A stretch of DNA of 64,000 nt, from contig NC_019866.2 of the NCBI RefSeq assembly GCF_002234675.1, positions 15,095,261 through 15,159,260 on the forward strand, given 5' to 3'. Shown here one piece after another: positions 41,666 to 53,871 of the stretch (its first letter is position 1; each line of letters starts with the position of its first letter). The position numbers were made by a program, and so were the translations under genes. The notes below the pieces were generated by a model. That model was not told where the DNA came from and ran no database searches. It was given only the letters and a program-made list of their open reading frames with translations. Source of the stretch: Oryzias latipes. Taxonomy: Eukaryota; Chordata; Actinopteri; Beloniformes; Adrianichthyidae.

Positions 41666-43747
41666 ATGTCTTTGCCACATGCTAAAAGCAGCAGCATAAT
41701 TAATACTCGCTCTAGAGTAAGAACGGAGTTAACCAACCCGGAACAGAAGAAAAGAAAAAGGAAGCAAATGGACCATGCTAGTAGTGAACCTGGTAAGTTA
41801 CTTAACTTTTTTTTTTCAACTCTTAGTCTTTCCCCAAGTTTCACACATTCACGTAAATTCTCAAACAAGGTCATCCTTCTAACTTCAGATGCAAAAATCA
41901 GGAGTTGCGATATCTAATTCATGCTTGAGTACTTCCGCGAAAAAAGGAAAGGAGTCCTGGCGCGTGCAGGCAACAGCTGGGGGGGGGGGGGGGGGGTCAG
42001 TCACCTCTTGCATGGAGCTTCAGAGAAGCCTCATTCGTGTATAAAAGGTTTGTTAGTTACATAGTCATTAAGTTTACTTTTTAGAGATATGATGAACTTA
42101 AAATAGTAAAATAAAGTCGTTTTTTCCACTCCTGACATTGCACCAAATTAAGAGGACTTTATTTTTCTGTCAAGTAAAAAATGTTCATAATAAATGGCTT
42201 GCTACAATCATTGATATACATTTTAAATAACAGTTTGCTATTCTTCTGACACAGATCAAGGTACAATGTCACCAACTGCACAGCTTTCATTAAAAAAACA
42301 GCAGCAAGAGATACAGCTGCTGAAGCAAAAACTGCTGAGTCAGCAGGAAGTTATTGAAGAGCTTTCAACAGAAAGAGACTTACTAAAAGAACAGCTAAGT
42401 ATGTCTAAGCAACACTTGATTGTACTGGCATTGTTGTGATTTCTCTTTGGGATAGTAAAATATTAAAAATAACAAATGTGTTCAATTGTTACATCAATAT
42501 ATTTGTTTTGCAGCACAACAGCCTCCTCAGCCATCATCAAGTGTTGTTGCACTGCGTGGGAAACGGGACAAAACACCTCACATGCAGTCAAGTTCTTCAG
42601 AGTCAAGCAGTACTTCGATATCGAGTGACTCATCATTTGATTCTTCATCTGACTATTCTTCTTCTGACGAAACTACAAAGAAGAAGAAAAGGAAGAAGAA
42701 GAACAAGAAGAAGAAAACAAAAATAATGAAAAAACACAAGAAAACAGACAGGGCTGGGGAAAAGACACACAACAAAGCTTACAGAGATGTCAAGAGAGGT
42801 AATTACAAATATTGAACTTTTTAAAAAATACAAGAAGTTTTTCGCTTCTTTGTAAAATATTTGCAATTTTCTGTTCCTTAACAGAAAGGCAACAACACAA
42901 AGTGAAATTAATTCTCTTTATTATGTATTTGATGCATAATTATGTTGGGTATGCAGACTTTAGCCCTTTTTTTAAAAGAATTAGTCATCAGTTTAACTTT
43001 AACACAAAAACCTCTGAACTTTTGCCAGCAAAAGGTTGTGGGTGTGGCCGACTTGAGTTGTGGATTACTCTTTCGTGTACATTAGGCAAAACAATGTGCA
43101 ACTTGCCATTTTAGTGGTACAAATAGTTTTGTGGCCTGGAGAAATTGGAAAATGTTCAGACATGCATCAGTTTAATAGTAAACCAAACACTTCAGGCACA
43201 TTTTGATATAACATTGAAAGAGAGTGGGAAAACCACAAAAAATTATTTTAGATAATATTTCATATTCAAGAAAAGAAAAATGTTATGATAAGTAGTCTTT
43301 GGTAGGGGGGTCTGTCTAGCTTATTTTTTAGATGATTTAGAAAAACCGGATACAAATAAAAAACAATAACAAAAGAATGAATGAATGTTTTGCATAACTA
43401 TTAAAAATTGCCTTTTTTATGTTTCAGCTCGTGATCCAGATGACATTGTGGAGAGGTACACCAAAGTTTTAAAGGCGTTTAAAAAAGGACTCACCATGTC
43501 CGGAGCTTTCCAAAAAGTGGGGGTGGACCGAAACACAATAGTCAACAACGCTCCAGTTGCAGAACTTGCCATCGCAGACCAAAACAAATTCTCAGAGCTA
43601 AAAAACTGTCACTTGCCCAATGACAAGCTGAGTGATTTCATCAAGTCTTGCATCGAAGAAATAAAAGTCAATTCAGAAATTGGAGAAAAAATCAAACAAC
43701 TAAAAGCTAATGGGCAGTTACTGCCCATAGGCAAGGGCAGGTTTTGA
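41666..43747 (+). CDS. CCDC106-like nuclear protein carried by Merlin (4 exons, 291 aa)
   Basis: Exons 41666-41792, 42255-42398, 42514-42798 and 43428-43747, all joined in phase 1 through GT/AG sites, give 876 nt with stop. Exon 1 encodes a basic nuclear signal (KKRKRKQ). Exon 2 encodes a leucine-rich coiled coil (LLKQKLLSQQEVIEELS). Exon 3 encodes a serine-rich acidic stretch followed by a lysine block (KKKKRKKKNKKKK). Exon 4 encodes a conserved helical domain (DIVERYTKVLKAFKKGLTMS, VGVDRNTIVNNAPVAELAIA) ending LLPIGKGRF. The last domain resembles vertebrate CCDC106 and many fish CCDC106-like proteins. Its role in transposition is unknown; DNA binding or recruitment of the transposase is conceivable. 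The intact frame argues for recent selection or recent insertion. Confidence 0.85.
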
Positions 43748-43943
43748 AAAGTTGTTTGTAAACATCTGTTAGTTTCGAAGAGTTCAGAAAAGGTTTAAGT
43801 TTTTCTCACTTGTTATAATGTTCTTTATTTAAAGTTTGAAAGTGATTTCATTTAGTTTATATTACAGCATGTTTGAAAATGTGTAGATTGTTTTTATTGT
43901 TACAGAATCTTTTTTTTAATATTTCAGTTGCCATGTTATATAT

Positions 43944-44911
43944 AAAGTTCTTTTTACAAGCTTTATGCTTTGTGGTTGTTTGTGGTAAAAACATCCGACA
44001 CCTTAGTTGAGGTGCTGCAAGACATTCAATAAACTGCTAACAAAGTTAGTTAATACGTTTGTTAAGCTTATAAGCAGTTTAGTAATGTGGACTTTGGTCA
44101 CACTTTAGTTGAGGTGCTGCAAAACATTCAATAAACTGCTAACAAAGTTAGTTAATACGTTTGTTAAGCTTATAAGCAGTTTAGTAATGTGGACTTTGGT
44201 CACACTTTAGTTGAGGTGCTGCAAAACATTCAATAAACTGCTAACAAAGTTAGTTAATACGTTTGTTAAGCTTATAAGCAGTTTAGTAATGTGGACTTTG
44301 GTCACACTTTAGTTGAGGTGCTGCAAAACATTCAATAAACTGCTAACAAAGTTAGTTAATACGTTTGTTAAGCTCATAAGCAGTTTAGTAATGTGGACTT
44401 TGAAGACAATAGTCTGACTTTAGATATTAATGAATCTTATTAACACTATCAGGTATTTGCAAGACATCTATAATGCTAATAAATATCTTACTAGCATCTT
44501 GCACATTGATAATGGAAGTTAGCTAATGGAAGTGAAGTTAGCTAATCAAACCTATTAAGCATATTAACACTAAGGTTAGTATGAGACATCTATAATGCTA
44601 ATAAATGTCTTACTAGAACCCCAAACAAAAATAATACTTCTTAATTTGTTAACAAAGGTTGTTAATAAATGTTATTAAGCTTATTAACACTGACAGATTT
44701 GTTAGGCATCTATAATGTCAATAAATGAATCATTAGCATCTTAAAAACATCCTAATAATAATGCTTGTAAATGTGTTAACTAAGTACTTTAATAAACCTT
44801 ATTAGACTTATTGTACTAATAAATGTCTTACTAACACCCTAAAATTTCTATTATAATGCTTATTAATGCGTTAACAAAGCTTGTTAAGGAATCTTATTAT
44901 AAAGTGTTACC
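43944..44911 (-). repeat. Right terminal inverted repeat of Merlin
   Basis: Reverse complement of 37921-38892 with few differences. Its four 102-bp units lie at about 44000-44404. The cargo gene's transcript would end in or just before it. Confidence 0.93.
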
Positions 44912-44919
44912 CAATTCTG

Positions 44920-45302
44920 TTTTGTACCATTGTCCTGTGATTGTTTTCTTGCCGGTGGCTATAGGAAATATTTGACTAAATATCTGTCATTTTTGAGTAC
45001 ATTTTCTGATATATTGCCCAGATACAGAAATAAGCATCTCTTGGTATATTGTAGCCCAGGACCTTGGTTATAATCTGGTGAATATTCTTTCAAAAGGGAC
45101 TAGCTTTGGGGCAAGACCAAAAAATATGGGAATGATCTACGTTTATGTCTCCACATTTTCTGCAACATAGCTGGGGCACCGAAGTGTGCTTCTTTGTGAT
45201 TTTTTCCAACAATCTAGTCTACGTATTTCTGATGAAGTGGATGTATTCTGTGTTTGCCAAATTTGAAGCCAGTCATCATCTGACATATTTATATCCAGTT
45301 CC
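44920..45302 (-). pseudogene. Old L1-type LINE ORF2, C-terminal relic
   Basis: The - strand reads KWERELDINMSDDDWLQIW, then RSTLRCPSYVAENV and IFFGLAPK-like remnants of the C-terminal zinc-finger region of L1-type ORF2. Stops and shifts abound. Its upstream neighbour in the same LINE lies at 54115, across the younger L1 insertion. Confidence 0.75.
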
Positions 45303-45313
45303 CTTTCCCATTT

Positions 45314-47979
45314 ATTTTATTTATTTATTTTTTTTTTTAACTTGTCCTGTCCAACAGCTAGGCAAACAGATGAGAGCTGAGGGCCTCTTGTGTTGGACAT
45401 ATTTTATTTTAACAAGAGGGGTTATTCATCTTCAGACAAACCAAAGGTATGTCTGAATAAACCCCTTTTGTAATTGAGGCCAAACTTTATTAATTTCAAT
45501 CATGTTTGAAAATCTTTGGTGTTGGACCGGACGGAAAAGGAAAGAGGGGAAGAAGAGAGAGGGACGTTAGAGAGAGGGGGGGTAGGAGGGTGATAATAGG
45601 AGGGGAAGGTGGGTAAGACCATGAAGCAGCATAGAGCAGACAGGTTTACTGGTTGTTTATCGTTACGGTACGGTTCAAATGTAGTACAAAAAGGGCGGGG
45701 CCTGTTCACACACACTCAAATATTATCAACACACCTGCTAGCCGCAAAAATGTCCACATGTCAACATGCACACAAAACAGATAGTGTTCACGAACGCATA
45801 CCTATGCCTTTAAACCAACTAGTGTGAAATCTTTCATTCATTCAATCATGCAAACTATTAGTGCAAAGGTGAGCTAACACCTGTGCTCAGGTGAGTGTTT
45901 ATGTTCTTCTAAAATGGATGGTGGAATGTGAAAAGAAGGAGGAGGAGCGCCCAGCCACCCCCACACCCATACCCCCGCCGCAGCAGCAGCGGCAGCCGGA
46001 ATTCCCCCAACGCCACACGGGAACAGGCAGGGAACAACCGCCCCCCGGGCGACCAAGACCGCCACCCAGGCCAGGGCCAGCAGGACCGCCGCGAGGCCCC
46101 CAGAGCCAGAGAGCAGGGAGGCGCAGAGGGAAAGAGAGCGCCGCCCCAGCCCAGCCAGGAAAGCAGCCCCCCGCCGCGCCGGAAGAGCCCAACGCAGGGC
46201 CCCACCGGAGAGGGACGCCCACAGCCCCAGACGAGCACCCCACCACCACCCAGGAGTTCCGGGCATCCCCCCGCCCCGACCCCAGGTACGAGCCAGGACC
46301 CCCCAAGGGAGACTCGCTCCGCACTCCAGGCAGCCACCCACCCGGCCCACGGTTGGTCCAGGTAGGAGCAAGGCAGGGGCCCGCCGCCCCCGCCCAGGAG
46401 GGGGGAACCCCGGGGAAAAAAGGGCGGCCCACAAGGGATGTTATAAATATGGCCCGACCAGGCTCGGCCATGTTGGAAGTTTGGCGGGGCCCAGCGCCCA
46501 GGGGCAAGGACCAGGACCCACCCCCCAGGGACACGAACACCCCCGGCTCAGGTGTAATATGAACCCCCCCACCGTGCGGAGAGAGCACCGCCGGGCCCAG
46601 GGAGCCGGCACCCAAGGGACACGGCCGCCATCGCCAAGGGGCCCGCACCCCCCACCAGGGAAGGGGTAGGGGACAGATGGACCCAGGTCCCACCTTCCTT
46701 GTAAAATGCGTGTGCGTGTATGGGTGTTTGAGAGGGTGTTTGTGTGCATGTGTGTGTGTTTATGTTTGAATGTATATATTGAAGGGGGAGGGGGGGGTGT
46801 ACTAAGGGGGGTGCAGTTAAAATTGGCGAGTAGGGCACTAAGGGGACATCTCCTGATTACTCACAGTGATGTCCCCTCACCCTCCACACCAAGGGGCCCT
46901 AAATGTCTAAGGTGCGGTTAAAATTGGCGGGTAGGGTGCCAGGAGGACATCTGCTGCTTGCTTGCAGTGATGTCCAAGCACCCCCCCCTACCAAGGACCC
47001 TACATGTCTAAGGTGCAAATAAAACCGAAAGAGGGGGGGCCCACTCCATACGGCAACCATAGGAGGGGGGCCACTCCCAAGTAGCCCCCCCCCAAGGCGC
47101 ATCCCAGGCTAGACCCCCCACCCCCTCACCCTAATATGAGGTTATATAAGGAAGGGGGTAAGTTGGGGACAGCTGGTAGACTGTCCCCCGGTGGTCAAAC
47201 AGCCGTCCCCCAGCCCACCCCCAGCAAAGGGGCCAGGGCCACCCAGCCCAGGGGCCCACCCCCGGAGGCGCCGACACCCCAGGCCCGGCACCACCCACCC
47301 CACACAGAGAGAGAGGAGCCAGAAAGCGTCGCCCCCCCCCGGAGCAAGCCCAGGCCCCCACCCCCAGACGCCGGCCCTAGAAGAGCTCTGTTCAGGCCTC
47401 CACGGGACCGAGGAGGCCAACCGGCCGAGGCAACCACTGATTGCCTCAGCGGAGACCCCGACCCGCTAGCCCCCCCGACCCGTACTAATAATGGGCCCCC
47501 CCTCCCCCCCAGAACGCCCCCCCACAGGACAGGGCCGACAAGCCCCCCACCCCACCCCACCCCAGACCCCGCAGCCGAAGCGGGTGACACCCAGAGCGAC
47601 CGGGGGCCCCGAGAGGGTTGTCCCGTCCCGTCCCAGAGCCAGGGAAGGGCCGATCCCAGCCCCAGGTGCAGATGGGCAGCCCATCCGGCGCCGCTGGGCC
47701 CCCCCCACCCGAGCAGGGCCCCCCGCCAACCCCCCCAGCACAGGCAAAGGGACCACCCCCCCAAGCCAAGCCAGACCACCACCCCACCCCCCCACCACGC
47801 ACCCCCACACCCAAGCCCAGAGGACCACGCAGCGCCCCAGCCCGCCCCACCCAGGCACCGGACCCGACCCCCCGACCAACGGAGCCCCCCACCGCCCCCG
47901 CCAGGCACCGGAAGCCCCGACCCCCACCCCAAACCACGGCAGAAGGGCAAGGAGCAGCGACGACCAAGCCCTCCACCCC
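45314..47979 (-). other. L1 3' UTR, strongly G-rich on the sense strand
   Basis: About 2.7 kb between the ORF2 stop and the A-rich tail. From 45930 to 47980 the sense strand is dominated by runs of 3-8 G. Long open frames on both strands here follow from the base composition and are not genes. It includes a tandem pair of ~105-bp units (46810-47012, each with GTTAAAATTGGCG and CAGTGATGTCC) and a GT-rich stretch (46710-46770). Confidence 0.8.
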
Positions 47980-49443
47980 CTAAGTCATGGAGTCAACCAC
48001 AGGAGACCAGAGAGACTGAATTCTTTCAAAGTTACTTGAGCTTTGGGCTGACATTTTTTCCAAGCTGATATGATCAAACAGCAGATTTCTGTGTTGACTT
48101 ATGTTTATATTTTTCTTGTTTTTCCAATTTATTAAAATAGTTTTTTTGGCAATACAAAGAGTTATGAAAATGATAGATGCTAATCCTTCTTCTATATCGA
48201 TGGCACTCATGTCACCAAGCACACAAAATGACGGTGAGGCAGTGATTGAAACCTTAAGCCAGACTGATAAATCGGCACATACCTGCTGCCAGAGAGCCTG
48301 GACAGGAGTGCAGAACCACAGTGCGTGCATGTAGCTGTCGGGTAGATTATTATCACAGTGCTCGCAAATGTCTGAGTTACTGAGACCCATCTTGAACATC
48401 CTCTGTCCAGTGTAGTAAATTCTGTGAAGAGTTTTGAGATGGATTAGCTGCAGATTTGGACTATTTGTCAGTTTAAAGGTGTTTAGACAAAGTTCTGACC
48501 AGAAGCTTTCATCTGTGCTGATGCTCAAATCTGCATCCCATTTTTTTGTTGGAAGGGCAATATTGTTATCTAAATTACATAAAAGTTTGTATATTTTGGA
48601 GAGAGTTCTATTCATTGAAAAATTAATCAGAGTGGTAACTACATCTGGTAGCTTTAAATCGTCGTCTTTAATTTTATACTTTTTAGTAATAATTGATTTA
48701 AGTTGCTGATATTCCAAGAAGTTATTTATTCCATGTTTGTCTTGAAGTTCCTGGGGGGTTATGAATCTTCTATCAATAATTACGTGCTCTAGTTGTTTTA
48801 TGCCCCCTGCTTGCCAAGCTGGGAAGTGAATCATTTTTTTGTTAATAAGGATGTCCGGGTTGTTCCAGATGGGTGTCATTTTGCACGGTTGAATTGATGA
48901 TTTTGATATTTTGAGAAATTCCCACCAGGCTGTTAAGGTGGCATTTATATTAATGCTTTTGAAACAATCCTGTTTTTTAACTGTTTGGCTAATAAATGGT
49001 AGCTGTGACAGGTTGATCTTTCCACATAACACCTGTTCCAAGTCTAACCATGAGTTGGTTTCTGGATTATTTTTTAACCATTTTAAGATATATTGTAATC
49101 TATTTGCAAGAAAGTATTTGTGGAAATTAGGTAGTTCTAATCCTCCACAGCTTTTTGCAGATTTTAAAGTTTTTAGACTAATTCTTGCAGGTTTGTTGTT
49201 CCATAGAAAGCTTGATATGGATGAGTCTAATGTTTTGAACCATTTTAATGGCGGTTGTGTGGGAATCATTGAGAAGAGATAATTAACTTTGGGTAAGATT
49301 TTCATTTTAACCGTGGCTACCTTGCCCATAAGGGACAGAGGCAGGTTGGTCCAGCGTGTTAGATCGTCCTGTATGCTTTTCAGTAACGGGGTGTGGTTTA
49401 GCTGCACCAGTTCTGATAGTTTGGGGGTGTTGGAAAATATAAT
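47980..49443 (-). pseudogene. L1 ORF2, C-terminal part
   Basis: Continues the reverse transcriptase thumb and C-terminal region (KLSELVQLNHTPLLKSIQDD, LPLSLMGKVATVKM, SCGGLELPNF) and ends with a CCHC-type motif (CEHCDNNLPDSYMHALWFC) typical of L1 ORF2. The frame is open to its stop at 47980. The 5' join to the RT core is broken by the insertion at 49445-50261. Confidence 0.9.
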
Positions 49444-49444
49444 C

Positions 49445-50261
49445 TGTCGCTTTGAGATTACTTTCCTTTGTTGCATGTTCAATAAAGTCGAGAAGAAGAA
49501 AACCACGGGATTCGGCCGGATTAAGTTTAACAAATTTATTCCCTAACAATATTTCTAAAAACAGAGTAAAACAAAATAAAACAGATCGATCTGGGTGTCC
49601 AAAATCAAGGCCTGCAATACGCAAGAGGTTACATTCCGAATTCACATGCAGCTTGTCTGGAGACACAGGAAAATTCCTTGAGTTCAGACAAGCATGTGGT
49701 CAGAACATCCTCCCCCGGGAGCAAGATGGCCGCCGAATCTCCGCCTCTGGTCGCTGGAGATTGGCTGACAGAGGAGCCCGCCTACTTCCTTCAGCCCATG
49801 TTAGGAGTTACAGCATTTGGTCCTAGCTTCCTGCTTCAAACGTCCAGGGGGGTTATTTCAAAGACGGACCACTGTCCGACCACCAACAGTGTCCCCATGG
49901 GGCTCCAGCACAGTCGCCCGGATCCTTCTCCGCAGGCAATCAGTCCCAACTCTTTGTCCTTTTCATGTGAGTTGACACCTTCAGGGGGTTCCCATGAATT
50001 GAATTGAATCCTGGAGACAATTTAATTCTGGTCCATGTCAGATCTACAGTTAAGGCTTCCAGATGGTCTTAGAAGATCAAAGACTGTTTTCTCCTGAAGG
50101 GGGTTGGAGGTTGGAGCTGCATTCCTGAAACCTCTTTACATATGCAATTATCAGGAAGTCCCTTTTAATTGAAATGACTGAAACCCACACACAGTAAACC
50201 AGAAAGAAAACCTTCAATGAAATAAAATGAAGATAAAAACCTAGGAGAAATGAGAACCACA
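49445..50261. mobile_element. 0.8-kb insertion in L1 ORF2, type unresolved
   Basis: It separates the RT palm (FSPEG...) from the continuation (IFSNTPKLSEL) of one ORF2. It has TG...CA ends on the + strand (TGTCGC at 49445, CCACA at 50261), as a solo LTR would, and an AATAAA at about 49482. I could not define a clean target-site duplication, so the class is open. Confidence 0.6.
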
Positions 50262-51768
50262 AAAAATAAATTCCTTCAGGGGAAAAGTAGATACCCAGAT
50301 ATTTGATATTTCCTGTTTTAACTGGAATTGTGAGTCTTTGTTCCATATTCCTGTTGAGTGGTAATAAAACAGACTTATTCCAATTAATGGAATAGTCTGA
50401 TATGGAGGAGAATTCATTTATGATCATTGCTGTTTCATTTACAGAATGTAAATTCCTTAAAAACAGTAATATGTCATCCGCATAAAGACTAATTTTATGA
50501 TGGCTGTGTTTGGTTTTTATTCCTATAATGCTCTCATTCTGTCTTATTGCTGCAGCTAAAGGCTCAATGAATATAGCAAAAAGAGAAGGAGAGAGTGGGC
50601 AGCCCTGTCTGGTTCCTCTTCCAAGAAAAAACCTGTTTGAAGTCTGTTTATTAGTTCTAACTGATGCATTGGGGTTGTGATATAATATTTTGATCCAATT
50701 GATGAATGCTACTCCAAAACCAAACTTATGGAGGGCAGCAATAAGGAACTTCCAATTAACTCTGTCAAAGGCTTTTTCAGCATCCAGCGTTAGTACCGTC
50801 ATTTCCTGGTTTTTAATGGTGGCAAAGTCTATTATATTAACTAGTCTACGAACATTATCATCCGAGTGTCTGCCTTTGATGAATCCAGTGTGGTCGAAGT
50901 GAATTATGTGAGGAGTGATTTTTTCTATTCTCTGTGCTAGTGCTTTGCAGATAATTTTTACATCTGCATTGATTAGAGAAATAGGGCGATAGCTTGAAGG
51001 ACTAGTGGGATCTTTGTCTGGTTTTAGAAGAAGAATTATGTTGGCTGAGTTCATGTTAGGTGGCATTGATTGGCTCTCATTAATAGATGTGACAGTTTTA
51101 TAAAATGTTGGTGCCAGTTGTTCCCAGAATTCTTTATAAAACTCAGCAGGAAAGCCGTCAGGCCCTGGTGCTTTACCATTGGGCATAAGTAACAGAGCTT
51201 CATGAAGTTCAGACGGCGAGAGCGGAGAATCTAAGTTTGTGATTTGATCCTCATTTAGCCTGGGTAGGTTTACATTATTAAGAAATGAGTCAATACTTTG
51301 CTCTGACGGATTGATCTGCGGTGTGTACAGGTTTTTATAAAAGTTTTCAAATGCGTTATTAATTTTGACCGGGTCATGGGTGACATTTCCTGTTTGGTCC
51401 ATAATAGAGGTTGATGATTTTTCTCTGTTAATTTTAAGCTGATTAGCCAGAAATTTGCCAGATTTATTAGAGTTTTCAAATCTTTCAAGTCGTAGCCTTT
51501 GTATTTGAAATTGTGTTTGTTTATTAATGATGTCATTTAACCGCAGCTTTAAATTTTTCAGATCTCCCAGAATGTGTTCCTGTGCAGAAGCAGCATAAGC
51601 AGTCTCCAGGGTTTTGATTTTATTTTCTAATTCTAATAAATCTGCTTTCTCTTTGCGTTTTTTGTGCGTTGAATAAGAAATGATTTTCCCTCTCATGCCT
51701 TTGCTGTTTCCCAAAGAACGCACGGTGGGATGTCTGGAGTATTGTTGAAGTCTAAGAAGGTTGCCCAC
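50262..51768 (-). pseudogene. L1 ORF2, reverse transcriptase part
   Basis: Contains the L1-type RT blocks NGKAPGPDGFPAEFYKEFW, SYRPISLINADVKI, GFIKGRHSDDNVRR, LTLDAEKAFDRVNW, GTRQGCPLSPSLFAIFIEPL and the active site SLYADDILLF. It is out of frame with the endonuclease part upstream (51693-52571): one shift lies near 51690-51770. Codons after FSPEG belong to the inserted segment. Confidence 0.92.
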
Positions 51769-52571
51769 TCTTTTTTAAAGAATTCAAGAAATTCCTGGTC
51801 CTTTAACAGAGACGTATTAAACCTCCAGGTTGTACCAGAGGGTGTGGATTTTTCCCTAGAAATGTTTACAGAGACTGGTGCATGATCACTGATAATAATT
51901 GGATGGATATTGGAGCTTTGAATATTTTTTAAAAGAGAGTTACTGATTAATAAATAGTCTAAACGGGAGTGTGAATAGTGAACTGGAGAAAAAAAGGTGA
52001 ACCCTTTAGTGCTTGGGTGACATGAGCGCCACGCGTCGCAGAGACCCAGATCATTCATGTACTGCTTTAGAATACTTGCAGATCGCCATGTACGCTGGTT
52101 TGCTGCTGTGCTGAGTCTGTCAAGTTCAGGGTCCAAAACAAGGTTGAAGTCTCCTCCTATAATGATTGTGGAGTCCGAGTGGACTGAGAGTGAGGTGAAG
52201 AATCTGTGAAAGAAGGAAGAGTCGTCAACATTAGGACCATAAATACTCACTATACAAAAGTCCTTATTCTGAATGGATATATTAATGATTACAAATCTGC
52301 CTTCTGGGTCAGTAACTGTATCCTTATGAGTAAAATTAAGATTTTTATTAATTAAAACAGCAACTCCTCGTTGTTTGGAGTTGTAACTGGCAGAGTATAT
52401 AACTGGAAATTGTAAGCAGCACATAAGGTGATTCAAAGAATTCGATAAATGGGTCTCCTGCAGTAGAGCTATATCTGCTTTTAGACCATCCAGGTGATTT
52501 AACACTTTCAGTCTCTTTGGCTCAGAGCCAAGTCCACGCACATTCCAGCTAACGATGTTAAGACTGTTCAT
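51693..52571 (-). pseudogene. L1 ORF2, endonuclease part
   Basis: An apurinic/apyrimidinic-type endonuclease domain: MNSLNIVSWNVRGLGS, LLQETHL, SIYGPNVDD, IIGGDFNLVLDPELDR, SRLDYLLIS and IISDHAPVSV, with the usual N, E, D, H catalytic residues present. It nicks the target site for retrotransposition. It runs out of frame just before the RT domain. Confidence 0.92.
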
Positions 52572-53097
52572 AACTGCTCTGACTGAAAAGGTGTAAAGCT
52601 AAGTAGTGCTTGTGTACCAGTCCGTGTGCGCGTGCCCGCATTGAGAAGCGCTGTGCGCGTGAACGTTTTCTGGCTATGTGAGCTGCGTGTCGCGTGCGTC
52701 CTATGAGAGCCTGTGTGAGGTGATTGCAGTATGTCGGCGTGTGTGTGCGGGATCGCATGTGCACGCCCGTGTGTGCGCTTGTGTGTGCGCGCGCCCGTTC
52801 CGTGCATAAATAAATACTTACCGAGGATAAGTTGCTTCCAAGTGATTTACATATAATGAGGGGGGAGAGGGGGGGGGAGAGTAAAGGAAAGAAAAAAAGA
52901 GATAGAAGGGAAAACGAAAACAACAACAAAACAACAATAGAAACATCAGTGGGACTGAGGTGACGAAGAAAAAAAAAAGACTGTTTTCCTGCGATCGAGG
53001 TGTGGATTATTGATGATCCGGTTTTCCATTCATTGAAGTAAGTTTAGCGGGTTTCTTCTGGGCAGCGCAGATGTTCTCAGCGCGGATCTGAAAGCCT
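52572..53097 (-). other. L1 inter-ORF spacer
   Basis: Unusually long spacer between ORF1 and ORF2, with an alternating GTGTGCGCG-type stretch (52615-52800) and a polypurine run on the + strand (52858-52910). No coding sequence. Confidence 0.7.
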
Positions 53098-53871
53098 TCA
53101 GCACAGCCAGGGGGTGATCTCCGGGTCCCGGAACAGCCGGCCGTCCACGTAAAGTTTGTCAACGGCCACAATCGCTCTCGAACCAGCAGCAAGATGCTTC
53201 CTCCTCAGCGGGAACAGGATCTTCCTTCTGCGGAGGATTTCTGCCGGGAACTGGTCATTCACGCTGTAATGCGTGCCTCTCAGTTCCCGTCCGCGGCCCT
53301 TCACCAACTCCTTCTGTTTGAAATGTTCGAATTTAGCCACAATAGGACGCGGGCGCTGGTGGTCGGACCTTCTTCCTCCGAGGCGGTGAACCCTGTGGAA
53401 AGAGATCTTCTGCACCTCCTCCTTGGGGAGTTTCAGGTGGACCTCTAAAAAGGATCTAACGGTGGCCTCGGGGTCTTCTCCTGCCTCCTCTGGAACCCCC
53501 GCGACCACTAGATTGTCCCTCATGCTCCTCGACTGAAGATCCAGGAGGGTTTCCTTGATGGATCGGTTCTCCTCGGAGAGACGGGCGGTGTCATTGCCCA
53601 GGGTCTTCACGGTCTCTCTGAGGGCCTGGTTCTCCGCTGCGAGCTCCCGCACCTGCTGCTGGCTGAATTCCAGAGACTCCCGCAGACCTTGAAATTCTCT
53701 ATGGAGGATCTCCAGCAAATTGAGGTGGCCATCAAAGCTGGAGAGCTTTTTATCAATCGAATCCAGGATATCGCTCATTCCGCTGCCCGGAGAGGACACA
53801 GCCCCGGGAGAGTCCTCAGGCCGTTCACGCTTGGCGGAGGGGGTGGTGGTGGCGGTTCTGGGCTTCACCAT
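53098..53871 (-). CDS. L1 ORF1 protein (257 aa, intact)
   Basis: The frame shows the three-part build of L1 ORF1p: a coiled coil (about residues 33-115, e.g. QQQVRELAAENQALRETVKT), an RRM-like core (RDNLVVAGVPEEAGEDPEAT, then FHRVHRLGG and RPIVAKF) and a C-terminal nucleic-acid-binding domain (HYSVNDQFPAEILRRRK). The protein coats the L1 RNA. It has no stop or shift, in contrast to ORF2. A diverged fragment of the same gene is at 9700-10095. Confidence 0.93.
   Translation of the reverse strand: MVKPRTATTTPSAKRERPEDSPGAVSSPGSGMSDILDSIDKKLSSFDGHLNLLEILHREFQGLRESLEFSQQQVRELAAENQALRETVKTLGNDTARLSEENRSIKETLLDLQSRSMRDNLVVAGVPEEAGEDPEATVRSFLEVHLKLPKEEVQKISFHRVHRLGGRRSDHQRPRPIVAKFEHFKQKELVKGRGRELRGTHYSVNDQFPAEILRRRKILFPLRRKHLAAGSRAIVAVDKLYVDGRLFRDPEITPWLC

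Larger units (their letters stand above)
37921..44911. mobile_element. Complete Merlin DNA transposon with two genes
   Basis: 6991 bp, bounded by GGTAACACTTTATAATAAG and its exact inverse, and flanked by the 8-bp duplication CAATTCTG (37913-37920 and 44912-44919), the size known for Merlin. The - strand gene encodes a Merlin/IS1016-type DDE transposase. The + strand gene encodes a CCDC106-like protein. Both frames are intact after conceptual splicing. Long terminal inverted repeats (about 970 bp) are nearly identical. The element looks young and potentially autonomous. It sits inside an old LINE. Confidence 0.93.

Noticed and set aside
45891..48068. Very long open frames on both strands (up to 310 codons) in the GC-rich region
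   Set aside because: They are proline/arginine- or glycine-rich translations of C/G runs, open in several frames at once, with no domain. The region is the 3' UTR of an L1.
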